The notes: generated by a model from the sequence alone, not told the origin. A stretch of 64,000 nucleotides of DNA from Zanthoxylum bungeanum (GCA_019454045.1 SKCR01033663.1:186001-250000), one strand, 5' to 3'; counted from the first letter of the stretch, positions 1 through 12,900 are shown. A program made the numbers and translations.

Positions 1-498
1 ATTGATTGTCGCAAGTATTAGCGATGCAAGTCTCAGGTTAAGACCAAATACACCTACCCTGATTCGGATTCCCATAGACACATAGTCATACTACCAATGG
101 GATTCCGAGGGGTCTATCCAGAGCGAAGCTGTTTCCATACCATCGGTAAACAGAACCTTATATTACACTTGCATGAGTATCCAATACCCAAATATATGAG
201 AACTATGTCGTTACGCTTCCATAACACGTACAAGTGTAATACTAGCCTATTCCGCATTATCGATGTCCAGTCTCGATAATACTACGACTAGGGATATTTA
301 ATGATCAAACCTTTGTGGATTAATATTGTCTCATATCTTATTAATTCGAAACTAATCATAAGGACTTTTATCATTTATATATCCAGGTAATCCAATTACA
401 AATGATAAAAGGGCAATTTCCTTTGTCACATAGTTAATTTGTACAACAACACCATGTCCTGTACAAATAGTGATGCTATGGGTCATAATTGTCCAACA
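1..498 (-). mobile_element. LTR end of a copia element (family B), entering from outside the window
   Basis: This stretch matches the right-hand part of the LTRs at 8866-9361 and 22235-22729 almost base for base and ends in the same ...GTCCAACA. Read on the minus strand it is the start (TGTTGGAC...) of an LTR. The base after 498 is inside the reverse transcriptase of element A1, and no polypurine tract follows. I therefore infer that this is the 5' LTR of a minus-strand B-family element whose body lies left of the window and which inserted into A1. Confidence 0.85.
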
Positions 499-1314
499 AT
501 AACTGGTCTCTCCCAAATCTTTCATTTGAAATTGATTAGCTAGCCAGGTTTTTATGTCGGATAATAATTTTACATAATTCCTAATGAGTAAAATATCATT
601 GACGTACGAAATGAGAAAAAACATCTTCCCGTCAGTGACTCGCTTGTATACACAAGGCACATCGATATTCTGCCCAAAATTTTAAGACTTGATCGTGGTA
701 TTAAATCTTATGTTCGAAGATCGTGATGTCTTCTTAAGTCCATAAATGGACCTTTGCAGCTTCCAAACCTTTTTTGTCTTAACCATGGGCTACGAACCCC
801 TCTGGTTGTACCATATATATACACTCATCAATATTGCCATTTAAGAATGCAGTCTTGACGTCCATCTACCAAATCTTATAGTCATAATATGCGACAATGA
901 ACAAAAGAGTGCGAATGGATTTGATCATGGCTACTGGCGAGAAAGTCTTCTCATAGTCAACTCACTCTTTCTGGGTATAACCCTTGCCCAATAGCCTAAC
1001 CTTGAAGGTTTGTTCCTTCCCTTCACACCCCTATTTCTCTTGTAGATCCACTTGCAACCTATAGGTTTTACCCTATCAGGTTGGTTTACAAGTTCCCATA
1101 TTGAGTTGGAATACATTGACTTCATCTCGAGGTTCATATCTTTGAGCCATTCATCTTTATCAGAATTATCCATTACATTATGATAGGTCAATGGATCATC
1201 TACACCATCACTAGAAGCGACAACTTGTGCCTCCCGAACTTCTAGATATTGATCAAGTTGTCGTACAATCCTCCAACTACGTCTTGGTGGCAGATCATTC
1301 TGACAAACTTGCAT
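499..1314 (-). pseudogene. Copia A1 reverse transcriptase, truncated
   Basis: The minus strand shows the copia RT entry region around 1040-1110 (the PIGCKWIYK motif), then QMDVKTAFLNGN near 840-885 with the first catalytic Asp, then the active-site loop as YVND at about 598-606 in place of YVDD, so a catalytic Asp is replaced by Asn. It ends with QFQMKDLGE next to position 499, where a foreign LTR takes over. Frames shift at least twice between 660 and 930. The domain would copy element RNA into cDNA; this copy cannot. The Asn substitution could also be a sequencing or drift change. Confidence 0.9.
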
Positions 1315-1573
1315 CTAACGTTCAGATGTCGAAGGTGCTATGTTCTTATCAACTTTTGTTGAACGGTGGTGTGCTAATCGAACCAGCAAGTAATTCCTCG
1401 AGTAACACTTTACTTAGAGGTTTGAACTCCCTCATAGAGTCCTCCTAAAAAATGTAGTGTTTTTCGACACAAACACTTTATTATCTTCCGGACTATAAAA
1501 GAACCCACCCATAGTCTCATTAGGATAGCCTGCAAATAGATACACCTGAGAACGTGGCTCCAACTTTGTAGTG

Positions 1574-2589
1574 TTATTCTTCAGCACATGTGCTGGACAC
1601 CCCCATATGCGGAAATATCAAACAACTAACTTTATGACCACTCCACAACTGTAAGAGAGTCTTAGGAAAAGGCTTAGATAGAACTACATTAAAGATATGC
1701 ATTGATGTTTGCAATGGATATACCCAGAATGAACTAGGTTGTGAACTGTAACTAAACATAGATCTTATCATGTCTAGTAGGGTCTGATTTCTCCTCTCTG
1801 CAACACCATTTTGCTGTGATGTTCCAAGTCCTTTGAGCTGGGATACTATCACATGCTCAACTAAGAATTCCTCAAATTCTCTATCACGGTATTCTTCTTC
1901 ACAATCCGATCGTATAGTTTTGATCGTCTTTCCTAATTGGTTCTCAACCTCAGCATGATATTATTTGAATTTTTCAAAGGTATCTAACTTGTGCTGCATT
2001 ATGTAAACGTATCATATCTATAATAGTTGTCAATAAATATGACAAAGTATTTATAACCTCCTCGGGATCTTACATTCATCAGTCTGCAAATGTCTAAATG
2101 TATTAGCTCAAGTGGTTGACTAGCTCTTATATCTTTTCCAGTAAAAGGTCTATTGGTCATCTTTCCTTCGAGATAAGATTCGCAAACTGGTAAAGTTCCA
2201 AGCTTTAACTGATTTAAATCTTCGTTCTTTTTCAACCTATTTATCCGATCAAGGCTAATATGACCAAGTCTAAGATGCCACAGATATGCGTCATCATGAG
2301 AAATCTTTTGCCGTTTAGTTTTAGGTTTTTCAACCTTAAATATTTCAGTATTGAACAGTGAATTATGTGTTAACGGTCTTAACACATATAAATTATTTTC
2401 AGAGTTTCCTGTGCATATAGTTAATCCATTTCTACCAATAATAACCAAATTATTATTAAATGAAACGAAAAAATCATCATCCAAAAGTTTAGAAACATAA
2501 ATCAAATTCCTGCGAAAACCAGGAATAAATAACACATTTTTCAAATATAAATAATTGTTATTTAAAAAAATAAAACTAGAAACTCCCAC
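1574..2589 (-). pseudogene. Copia A1 pre-integrase and integrase
   Basis: The HHCC zinc-binding region is visible from about 2277 downwards (WHLRLGH, then LPVCESY, where the last Cys of the finger is Tyr). The catalytic core begins with LIHLD (first Asp near 2094). The second Asp lies in the TIRSDCEEEY region near 1920, in another frame. The Glu is in NGVAERRNQ near 1797. A frameshift separates 1999-2589 from 1574-1852. The intact enzyme would insert the cDNA into host DNA. The domain architecture is complete but it is not translatable as one frame. Confidence 0.88.
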
Positions 2590-2610
2590 TGCTCTTGCTG
2601 ATACGGTATC

Positions 2611-2760
2611 TCATGTTCTGACCACCCTGGTGTAGTCACATTCAGCAAGGTCCTTCCAGGAATAAAATAGCTGCAAAGAAGAACAAACACGGTTAGTGAC
2701 TCCAGAATCAACGGTCCATGCGGATTTATCATCCTCCACTAATAGAGATTCAATGACAAG
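2611..2760 (-). pseudogene. Copia A1 aspartic protease
   Basis: The motif WTVDSGVTNRVCSS (catalytic DSG at 2701-2709) matches the copia protease signature, usually W-x-V-DSGAT-x-H. It follows the gag zinc knuckle in the same frame, as expected for a single gag-pol polyprotein. The frame breaks at 2611, just before the pre-integrase segment. The intact enzyme would process the polyprotein. Confidence 0.85.
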
Positions 2761-3584
2761 TAAATAATATTTACATGTGGTCTTCTTCGCTTTAAGCTCA
2801 GCAAGGTATTTAAGATAGTTCCTTTTCCAATGCCCATCCTTGTTGCAATGGAAACATTTTCCTTTGGGCTTGGCACCCTTAGAGCTTTTCTTATTCTTTT
2901 TCATGGGCTTTGCCTTAGCCTTCCCAGTGTCTTTCTTCTTTTTCTTTGTAGATTTAGAATATTCGCCAATATTTACCTCTCCACTGGGCTTACGAGGATC
3001 CACCATTATGGACTCGTAATGGGTGAGCTCATTTAGTTGTTGAGTCAAAGGAAAAGACAATTTCTTCATAACATAGTTGCTTTTAAACTATAGGAAACTA
3101 TTCGGAAGAGTTTCCATGACCATGGTCTCCAGGCCACGTTCGTCAATACGAGCTCCATGAGTTTCGGCTGTATTGAGATAGGTCATCATCCTCAAGACGT
3201 GGTCTCGGACTGATGTCTCTTCTTTTATCCTATTGCTCATCGCTAAGACTATAGCCTCATGACGCTGCCACTCTGAAGACTGCCCGAACATGCCCTGCAA
3301 TGACTCTATCATCAAAGATGCTATAGCCATTGGCTCATGCATTGCTGCAAGAACCTCGGACATCTTTGCTAGCAAGTATCAGCGGGCTTTCTCGTTTGTC
3401 ATGACCCATTTCTGGTAGGCATCACGTATAGCTTGCCCAAAATTTCTGGCTGGCTCGGTAGGATATTCAGGACAAACTTAAGGTCTTCACATATCATAAT
3501 GGCATTCATGTTACTTTTCCATTTAACATAATTTTCTCCCGGTAATTTGTCATTTGAGAGAGTAACAATAATTGGAGAAACCAT
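2761..3584 (-). pseudogene. Copia A1 gag with zinc knuckle
   Basis: The start Met at 3582-3584 opens MVSPIIVTLSNDKLPGENYV, a typical copia gag N-terminus. A central helical part follows (3088-3375), then a Lys-rich stretch near 2890-2950 and a CX2CX4HX4C knuckle at 2815-2856 whose last Cys is Tyr. The frame is broken between 3375 and 3399 and between 3069 and 3088. Gag forms the virus-like particle and binds RNA. The N-terminal 35 codons are repeated at 22990-23095. Confidence 0.88.
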
Positions 3585-5248
3585 GGATGAAATAAAATAA
3601 AGTAAACATGCATTTAATGTTCATTCATCACATATTCAAAATATTGAACATTTAGGCATAAAATTAAACATGATGCATGAACCATGTATAATAAAATAGA
3701 AACCTAAAAGAATTACTATGTCTCGGAAATCTATCATCCCCGAAATAAGGGACGTATTAGGGTAGGTTAATTATTTGCATGATAGATCGAGACAATCTCA
3801 ATTGAATAATATATCCGGGAATAACTCATATTCCTATATTAATCAACCACTGTTTATTTTGATCAAGGAATTTTGATTAACATTTAATCATTCCTTCGTG
3901 AGTGTAACCTGTTATTTCGGAACCCTCGGACTTAATTAGTGAAGTGTCGTCGTAGCGTAGGTCAGTTCACCAGATACATCTAAAATTCATATCCTCTCGG
4001 AATCCAAACTTGATATTGACCCAAAATGGAGACCATCCATAGGGGATGAAAATAAAGTCGTCTCGAGGCACCTTTTGAATCTCCCATTTTCGGACTAACA
4101 ATAGAGATCGTGAGATATATTGTCGTATATCCCCATCCCACTCACTTTTTTAAATTTAAGGTTTCTATTTAAAATATCTAATATTTTAATTCACTAGTGT
4201 CTATAAGTTTATGCACGGCTAAAACATAACTTCTACTTTACACTAGTGTATAATTAGTGATCTAATCAATTTTAACTCTTAAAATTTTATTCACTAATTT
4301 CCATTAGTCTCCACTAATATTTAACTTAATTAAACTAATTTAATTCAATTTGATTTATTGACTTAATTTATTTTAACTCTTAAAATATTAGTTCACTAAC
4401 AAGTTTAAAATTTAAAATTCAACAAATGGACAAAATTTAAATTAAATTATTTAATTAATATAAGCGCGTTATAAATTCTAATGGTACGTGAAATTGTATC
4501 CCGAGTGCATACCACACTACCATCCATTCAAAATCGGCTATAAAATTTACGTCCGGGTTTTCATCCGATATACCAAGGGAAAACATAATGCACTTATTAA
4601 ACCCATTTGTATTAAATTTCTAAATTTCCAATTTTAACTCATTAAACCAATTAATCTTATTATTTTTTTCATGCATATCATATTTCAATTTAACACTTTT
4701 AAATTTTATAAAATCACATTTTTTAATTAGAATATTCATGCACTAAAACATGGTATGGCATGTGAAAATACAAGAGTAAGCACTCTAAGCTATATGACAT
4801 GTTATTGAAACATTACAAAATAAAAATACATATAACATAAAATAAAATTGCATTGATCAAGCTCTTATTTTCCTATACCTTGGTCTTCAAATCGCACTCC
4901 ATGGAAGGGTGTTGAGTCTTTGGCGGCATCGGCGTTCCAAAATGCATAGAATGTTATAACTTGAATTATTTTTTTTTACGTAGGAAAATAAATTACAATA
5001 TTTGTAAAAAATGGCCTTATGGCCTTACATTCCCAAAACAAAAAACAACATAAAAATAAGATCCGAAAAAATTTACGATCAATGTAATATATTCATCACA
5101 TGAATCTAAAATAAACATTCATCACATAAACATTAAAATGTGCCTACTCATCACAACATGCATATAAAAAAAATTATATCTCATATAAATTATTAAAAAT
5201 AGAAATTTTTAATAAAAAAAAAAAGGGTTAAGAATAATTTTCAATCTC
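3585..5248 (-). other. Long untranslated leader of copia A1
   Basis: About 1.66 kb of AT-rich sequence lies between gag and the primer site, with no supported ORF. It is nearly identical to 23096-24762. It carries the 93-bp module at 4482-4574 that also occurs in the gypsy LTRs further right. Such a long leader is unusual for a copia element. Confidence 0.8.
4482..4574. repeat. 93-bp shared module, copy 1 (copia A1 leader)
   Basis: It begins TGGTACGTG and ends CATCCGATATACC on the plus strand. The same 93 positions, without gaps, occur at 23993-24085 (copia A2), 50541-50633 and 59481-59573 (gypsy E LTRs) and 54286-54378 (solo LTR E2). Against the E copy I count roughly 85 percent identity by eye. 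Flanking sequences of A and E do not align. Function unknown. Confidence 0.85.
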
Positions 5249-5263
5249 GCTCTTGTTGCCAAT
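5249..5263 (-). promoter_or_regulatory. Candidate primer-binding site of copia A1
   Basis: Directly after the LTR end (minus strand ...CCTACA) comes ATTGGCAACAAGAGC. The position and the TTGG...AGAGCGAG frame resemble the initiator-Met tRNA site TTGGTATCAGAGC, but the central bases differ. The second copy at 24763-24777 is identical, so the difference predates the duplication. Confidence 0.65.
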
Positions 5264-7184
5264 TGTAGGAAACGCTTTCCTTCGCGCAGCGAAAGCGGCT
5301 TATACACCGGGATCGTCCTAGAAAAAAATTTTGCCCTCTCATTTTGATGGTCGATTCTGACGAGCTCAAATCTGAACCGTTTTGCACCCAAAATGTGTAT
5401 ACTGCACACCTAAATCAGCCATTGAAATGCATATGGTATAGCTGTTTTTAGGTTTGATTTTTTCACCAAATCATCCCCACAACTGCCTAGAAATACCTCT
5501 TTGTATTCTCAAAATATTATGGACAAAACACGAAACAAGCCGAGCCCTTAAACACAATAGTGGGGTGCGGCAATTAAAAGATTTTATGCTTACTGCCGTG
5601 AGTGTATACAAGAAAGGAAGAAGATAATGATTTCGTTCTAACTCTAAATGGCCTTCCGTACTATGTCTCTCAACCAACAAAAACTAGTGTGGGCTAAACT
5701 TATAAGAATGAAATCCCTAAACACTTTAGAGATTGAACTAGGATTTGCATACACCTAAACCTTTCTTTTTTTCTTGTTTTTCTTTTCCTTCAAATTTTGA
5801 GAGAATTTTAGAAAACATTAAGATGGCTAGGGTTTCACAAATTGAATTAGGGTGAAAGGATAACACACTTAACTTTTTATACTTAGGGTTTAATATGTTG
5901 TCAAAACAAAAGAAAACATTTCCCCTTCAACACCTAATTTTCGGCTAGCCCACTCTTTTTTTTAACAATCAAATTTTAATTGTCATCATAATGACAATAT
6001 TTAGTTGCCAAAACAAAAATGTGTAAATACCATTTAAGTAATATTGAATTTTTAAAATCATATTTTAAAATTCTTTATTTCTATAAATGATATATTAAAT
6101 AATTTAATATTTATATTAAATTAAATGAATATCTCATAATCATTTATATAATGAAAACCTTATATTAAATATAATTTAAAGTTACATGTGCGACAAAATA
6201 TATTATTATGTGAGTATATAATTGGACTATGCAATTATATTTAATTTGCTATAATATATCGAGCTAGCACGGGGACCAAAAGGACATACAGTTCCGAGCT
6301 CCAATAATCCCGGAATATTAATTAAACTCTTAATTAAATATTCTGAATTATTAACTTTAGGTTATTCCACTAAAAACCAGAAGTTGCACTCTCGTTTCCT
6401 TAGATAGATAATATAAGTCAAATTACGTCGGTGTCCATCGATATAGCCATTACATACGGATTAGCCCTTCACGAGTATGTCATAATCAGAGACGGGGGTC
6501 ATAATGTCCGTTATACCCCTCTAATCGTTCAAGTACTGCATCAATCCTTAAGGACTATACTCGTGTACTTCTCACAAGAAGGAGTGAATTCCATATCTAT
6601 GTAAAACATCTGCAGCTATACACCAAACCATGTGCCCCAAAGTACGTAGCTATTGGTCGGGATTGCTACACCAACCTCACCTTTGTAAATCAAAGGACAT
6701 AACCTGTCATGCTGGAGTTCGCAATAGACTCAGGATTCATATCAATCCATATATAACCATCTAGAAGATTTAAATGAATTTCTTTATTTAACGGATATTA
6801 TAAGAAACTCATTTCTTTCAAGGTCCTGTCCTATATGATCATATCATATAAGGTGCCTTCATTCTCATATCACCACATAGATGATCTCAGATCAAGGTCT
6901 TTATAAAATTATAGAATGGACCGCGGTTATAGATAAACCACAAATAAACTACCTGCTTCATTTGCTCTTTATGGACTATTTTTTATTATTAACTTCAGAC
7001 TTAAATCCTCTTGTGTATTACTCTCAAACACTAAGTCTGAAGGCACATGAATAATCAAGGGTAAATAAGATAATTGTAATATGAGATTTAAATCAAACAT
7101 TTGATAAATTGACAACACATCTTTTATTTCATAACAAATAATTCTGTTTACATTACATGAAGTTCTATGGCATATTTCCCAACA
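5264..7184 (-). mobile_element. 5' LTR of copia A1 (1921 bp)
   Basis: On the minus strand it begins TGTTGGGAAATATGCC and ends CCTACA, giving TG...CA termini. The left edge is set by the primer site and the right edge by the change to accessory-ORF sequence at 7185. The copy at 24778-26697 has matching ends and nearly the same length (1920 bp). Confidence 0.9.
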
Positions 7185-7361
7185 CGAATGGTACCCCAAC
7201 CCGAGCAAAGTCACCCCGAACTAGACTTCGTTAATCTACACATGGATCAGGCTTCAACAATAATTGAGACCGAGCTAGACCAGCTGAGGACAAGATTCAA
7301 CATCTCTAAAGACATCACTCTGAGTGTCCCTGAAGAATGAGATCAAACAAGCTGACCTCGG
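7185..7361 (+). pseudogene. Start of Tat-type accessory ORF, split by element B
   Basis: This is a near copy of 26698-26873, the beginning of the plus-strand accessory ORF described at 26701. It stops at CTCGG, where copia B is inserted, and resumes after the repeated CTCGG at 22730. It holds the N-terminal residues starting MVPQ and a segment ending near TLSVPEE. Confidence 0.8.
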
Positions 7362-9361
7362 TGTTAGGTTTCTAGGTTAGTCCCAAGATCGATTCAAGCA
7401 ATGAAACATGTGTGAATACTCAAAAGAAGTATGGCGGAATCATACTTACATAGATCAGATTTGCGATGCGACGAACAACAAAAATCCTTGAAGCTCTCGG
7501 CAATGGTGCTTCTTTGTGCTCCATCATTTTCGGTCAACTCCATGGATGGATCTCTAAGCTCCAAGCTTTGTGTTGGTGATTCCATGCTCAAGGGTTTGTT
7601 TCCCTATCACCTTGAATGACTCTTTAGAGTGCTAGCTCTTGGTAATTTTTTCCACAAAAATCACCATTTCCTTCCTTGAACTTTCGGCCATGGAAGAAGT
7701 TTGGGAGAGATGCATTTTGTTGAAAATGGGCGTGAATGATGGATAAAGAAAGAGAGAGAAGATGAAAGTTGTGTATATGTTTTCTAAAAACAAAAACAAT
7801 TTCCAAAATTCAAAATTTTGGTACAAGACTTTAAAGTCTTCAACCACTTCCATCAATCAATGAATAGTGAGTGACATCACATCACTCAAAGTGGCAAGAC
7901 ATCCATCAATTGATTGACTAGTGATTTGACGCTTGATGTGACTTGTGGGCCGCACTTGAATTCGAAATGTGAGTGGGCCCGCAAACACTCCCGGGCTCGG
8001 GTACGCTAATTCCGAATTAACGAATTTTCCGTTGCGACGTAATTAAATCAAATTTAATTAAATAATTATGCCTAGCAAAATTACTATTCTCGTCGCTAAC
8101 GAATTAATTCTAAATTAACTCGTTCGCCCGAATTAAAATCTAACTTTAATTCCGCGTCGAAATCCAATTTCGTATAATACATCGAATATATTATTTTATT
8201 GATTAATTCCAAATTAATCGTTCTCTCTCTTTAAATAATATTTTATCCCAGATAAAATATCTTTGTAATTAATCCCAGATTAATTTTCTCTCTCTATTAA
8301 TTAATCCCAGATTAATAAAGTGCGAGTCATACGTCATCGGTGAATCTTCGGGAAGCGACCCATGAGATCCACAGATATGTTGGCAGTAAATCCGGTCGTC
8401 GGACTATCCGAACACGTACGTACCTAGTACTACGTTTTTACCGATTTACAAGACATGGTTGGCTTCTAGCAAAGCATCGTGCCTTCCCAATTCTCCAGAA
8501 ATATTCTTAAAGGAATATGTGATCTATATCAGGCGTAGTATATGTAGTATTGCGTATTGCGATCCAGTATCGGATGTCACGTGCAAGGTCTGGGGCTAGA
8601 ATTGTGTCTGCCCCGTACGAAGCACATATCGGATCTCTAGTAACTAGTCTCTATAATCAGATAAACATGACCTAGTCATAATATCCCGATAGCTGCAGCA
8701 TAAAAGAGCACCAGTTTCGTATCCTACGTGATCATCATCTCCACTATGACTGGAGTGATACTTCCGTCTTGACATCACACCCAATACACTACGATTCTCA
8801 ATATACCCAGAAGAGGCGTACACAGAACCTGTTAAAGCCCTGGACGACCAAAACCAAAGTATATTGATTGTCGCAAGTATTAGCGGTGCAAGTCTCAGGT
8901 TAAGACCAAATACACCTACCCTGATTCGGACTTCCATAGACACATAGTCATACTACCAATGGAATTTCGAGGGGTCTATCCGGAGCGAAGCTGTTCCCGT
9001 ACCATCGGTAAACACAACCTCCTATTACACTTGCATGAGTATCCTATACCCAAATATATGAGAACTATGTCGTTATGCTCCCACAACGCGCACAAATGTA
9101 ATACTAGTCTTTTACGCATTATAGATGTCCAATCTCGATAATACTCCGACTAGGGATATTTAATGATTAAACCTTCATGGATTGATACTGTCTTATATCA
9201 TCTCAATCTGGAACAAATCATATGGACCTTTTATCATTTATACATCTAGGTAATCCAATTACAAATGATAAAAGGGTAATTTCCTTTGTCACATAGTTAA
9301 TTTGTACAACAACACCATAATCTGTACAAATAGTGATGCTATGGGTCATAATTATCCAACA
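7362..9361 (-). mobile_element. 3' LTR of copia B (2000 bp)
   Basis: The termini on the plus strand are TGTTAGGT...TCCAACA. A polypurine tract (minus GGCCAAGTGGGAGAT) abuts it at 9362-9376, which identifies it as the 3' LTR of a minus-strand element. Positions 8613-9361 match 21984-22729, and 8866-9361 match 1-498. Confidence 0.92.
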
Positions 9362-9376
9362 ATCTCCCACTTGGCC
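9362..9376 (-). promoter_or_regulatory. Polypurine tract of copia B
   Basis: Minus strand GGCCAAGTGGGAGAT lies directly before the LTR start TGTTGGA. This is the usual copia plus-strand primer sequence and it fixes the orientation of the element. Confidence 0.9.
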
Positions 9377-10900
9377 TATAGCCAATCACTCAAGTGTCCT
9401 ACACCTGAACTATGTATGGTTCGCTCAAACTTCTGCTGAGAAAAAGCTTTCGTCAGTGGATTTGCAGTGTTATCATCTTATGCGATTTATTCGATCATCA
9501 CATCGCCACGATGTATAATCCGAACGAATCAGATGAATATTTAAAGTATATATCTGGATCGTTGATGAGACCATTAATTCTTTAGACTATGTTGTAGCCT
9601 AGCTCAGCTGCTAACAGAACTACTCCTAATCTGATTAGGATTATTATCGATCCAAAAGGCTTCTATTGCTACCTCAGCTGCAGCAATATTCCGCTTTTGT
9701 TGTTTATTCGGTAACAGTATCTTGCTTGGAAGATTTCCATCTCACTGTTCCGTTATTCAAACTGTACAGTACCTTTTTTACGACTTATAGTCGTTTTTAT
9801 CGGTTAGGAAACTTGCAGTAGAGAACCCAGTCACTTCAAGTTCTCCTTCTCCATAACTTAAGAAAGTATCATTAGTTCGTCTAAGATACTTAAGGATGTT
9901 CTTAACATCAATCCAGTGACTATCACTTGGATTGGCCCGATTGTGGCTCCATATGCTCAAAGCATATGAGACACCAGGTCGCGTATATTTATTTCAATGT
10001 ACGAGTTCTCGGAGAGTACCAACAACCTTTAGATCTATCCCAGTAGATTTTTATTCCTAGAATAAAGGTTGTTTCTCCCAAGAATTCTACGGAGAATTTT
10101 TCATGAAAGCCAAGCTTTTACCGATTGTAATATGAGAATATCATTTCCAAGAAATGACATATCATCATTTATTTAGGACAACCACTGTCAGTGTGCTCCC
10201 ACTAACCTCCTTATATACACAAGAATCATTTTCGTTTTGAATTAAATCATATACTATTATGATTACATCAAAACGATAATTTTAAGAACCCAATGATTGC
10301 TTCAATCTATGAATAGATCGAATTAACTTGCAAATCTTGTTTGCTCATTTTAGTATGATTAAACCGTCAGGATGTTATAAACATCCTCCAAAAGGTTTCC
10401 ATTTAAGGAAAGCGATTTTGACGTTCAGCTGCCATATTTCATAAATGAAACATGCAGTATTGGCAAGCATTATCCAAATGAATTTAACCATGGCAACGAC
10501 TTAAAAGGTTTCGTCATAATCGACATAATTTCGATAACGATACCTTTTCGCTACAAGCCCAGCTTAGTACGTTGGTATGTTACCTTTCATGTATGTCTTC
10601 CTTGAAGACTTATATAGTACTAACAGGCACAATGCCTTCTGGTACTTCAACCAGTGTCTAAACTTGGTTGGTTTACATGGAATCCATTTCGTTCTTCATG
10701 GCACTTTGCCATAATAGGGAGTCGATACCTTGTATCACTTTCTCATACGTAGTCAGTTTGTATTCCTCAATAAGATTGACATCTTTACGAGGTGAGATCA
10801 GAAACATATACCCTAGATTATTTTCTGACTCTCTCCGAATTACGCGGTTCTTGTGTATTCGAAGATTATTGGTATAGTTTCATCCCTGATGAACTATTAG
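9377..10900 (-). pseudogene. Copia B RNase H and reverse transcriptase remnants
   Basis: RNase H-side sequence is visible at 9778-9960 on the minus strand (SHWIDVKNILKYLRRTNDT, then a Gly-x-Ser-Thr-Ala-Ser-Phe stretch matching the copia G-Y-x-D-A-S-F site). RT is recognisable near 10395-10440 as IWQLNVKIAFL, where the family has IWQMDVKTAFL; the catalytic Asp is Asn here. Stops and frameshifts are dense throughout. No part can be translated far. Confidence 0.75.
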
Positions 10901-11960
10901 TGTTCCATAAAGGAATCGGTGCCTGGAACAGTATTACTCCGATTTTCATCGAGTTTTACTTTCCTCCCACTTACCACTGCATATCGTTATTCCTCTTAAG
11001 AAACCGCATGGCGAGCAATAATTAAATTGTTCTCATGTGAGTTGTATAAGTATTATACTTTGGTTTCCCTAGGATAACCTACAACTTAGGCACTTATCCG
11101 ATTTGGGTTCTAGTTTGGTAACATCCAAACATATGCCTTGCATACCCAAATCTTCAGGAATGAGAAAACCCAGTTTATTTCCTGTTCATATCTAATATGA
11201 AGTCTGTCTAACATATTTTTATGGAACCTTATTCGAAATAAGTTTTACACTGATTAATGCATATCCTATGCAGGAAATGGTAGCTCAGAGCGACTCATGA
11301 TTAACCTTATCATGTCCAACAAAATTTGGTTTCTCCGTTTGGACACACCATCAAATTGACGTGTTCCGGGAGGAGTCCTCATTGAAAGAATACTATACTC
11401 TTTCAAGTATATGAGAAACTTATTGCTTAAGTATTTTCCATCATGGTCTAACCGTGACGTTTTAATACTTTAGCCGATCTGTTTGTCTACTTCGTGTCGA
11501 AACTCTTTGAATTAATCAAAAGTTTCTGATCCGTGTTTCAAAAGAAACAGATAACCATAACGCGATGCAATATCCGTAAAGGTTACGAAGTGTTCATATC
11601 CACCTCTAGCCTAGCTAGATATAGGCCCACTTACGTCACTATGAACGAGGGCTAACAGATCGGTGGCAGTTACACTTTTACCAAGTAAAAGGTGTTTTAG
11701 GCACTTTGCCTAATAAACTAGATTCGTAGACATCATTTGAATAAAATTAAATTCATCCTAGTATCCACTCTTCAAAAGTGTGGATATACGAGTCTTGTTT
11801 AATGTGTCCCAGACAACAATGCCACTTATAAGTCTCAACTGATTTAATTCAGTTTGAGCTATTTGTTTGTCCTGTTATACGTTTGAGATTTATTTATATT
11901 CAAAATATAAATACTGTTATTCACATATAATGTGTTTATCTCAATATCATTTTTATAAAA
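10901..11960 (-). pseudogene. Copia B integrase remnants
   Basis: Two family landmarks survive on the minus strand. One is the zinc-binding WHCCLGHIK near 11800-11830. The other is the catalytic C-terminal region near 11310-11350, reading GVSKRRNQILLDMIR, where the family has GVAERRNQTLLDM; the catalytic Glu is Lys (codon at 11338-11340). Everything between is broken by stops. Confidence 0.7.
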
Positions 11961-12289
11961 TAAAACACTTTAGTGTTCTAGAATATAAAGGTATATCCGC
12001 AACGGATTATACTATGATATAGAGATAATGTTTCTAGTCAAACTAGTTACATTGTAACAGTTTCCTAATTTAAGTACATACCCGAAGGGTAGTTCCTAAA
12101 CTTAGGTTTCTACGGTCAAAACAACTACTCTCGTCCTGTTTTCGATTTGCAGATCAATCTCATCTGAAGTCAGTATCCTGCTTGCCAGCAGATTCTGCAC
12201 ATCAGTACATATTTATGTACCACACTCAGTATCTAAAATCCAATTTTAATACTAGTAGCGAACATGTTTATGACAAACATATTTGAAGT

Positions 12290-12900
12290 CGGAGCCTTGT
12301 CCGTCTTCACTTCCTTCATGTCTACCTTGTCCATACGACAGTCACGCATCTAGTTACCCTGTTTGCCACAGTTTAGGCAGACATTTTGGGATATGTCATT
12401 TGTCTTCCCAGAAGATTATAATGTTTTGCCTTTGCCCCTTTTCCACACCCCAGAAGCCTTTGGCCAAGCCTTGGCAAGATGCGTTTTGCACTTCTTGCCC
12501 TATTGCAAACTCTGTCTTTGTCTCATTGAGTATAGCCATTAACTCTTCAAGAGATTTCTATTGCAATTTATACTTCTACGATCTAAGGATAGATCTATGA
12601 AGATCCTTCAATTTCATTATCATACTATAAGGATCTAATCCTTAGTTCTGACTAAGAAATTAAGGAGTCTTTGCGGCAAGAATAACGGATTAAGCACTAA
12701 AGTTATCATCACATGAATATTCCAAATATCATGTTCTATTATTTGCTCAACTCCGAGCTTAGGCTCGAGACGTCACTATATCAAATAAAGTAACTTCTCG
12801 GTCTTCAGGACTATCCTGTAGTTTTTATTCCCAATTTGAAAATTAAAGCCGTTTAAAGACATTTTCAGCCAGGATTATGTTTTAAACACTAATCTTTCAT
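12290..12900 (-). pseudogene. Copia B gag remnant with zinc knuckle
   Basis: Around 12310-12400 the minus strand reads C-L-N-C-G-K-Q-G-N-stop-M-R-D-C, a decayed CX2CX4HX4C knuckle of the CGKxGHMxRDC type. The N-terminal part runs towards 12900 without a usable frame. The order gag to integrase to RT towards the left LTR confirms a copia element. Confidence 0.65.

Larger units (their letters stand above)
499..7184 (-). mobile_element. Ty1/copia retrotransposon A1, partial
   Basis: Domains in minus-strand order are 5' LTR (5264-7184), primer site, a leader of about 1.7 kb, gag, protease, integrase and reverse transcriptase. Protease-integrase-RT is the Ty1/copia order. The element stops inside RT at 499, where a B-family LTR begins, so RNase H and the 3' LTR are outside the window or lost. 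Reading frames are long between frameshifts and the catalytic neighbourhoods are recognisable, so this is a moderately old dead copy. The same 5' half recurs at 22990-26697. Confidence 0.9.
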
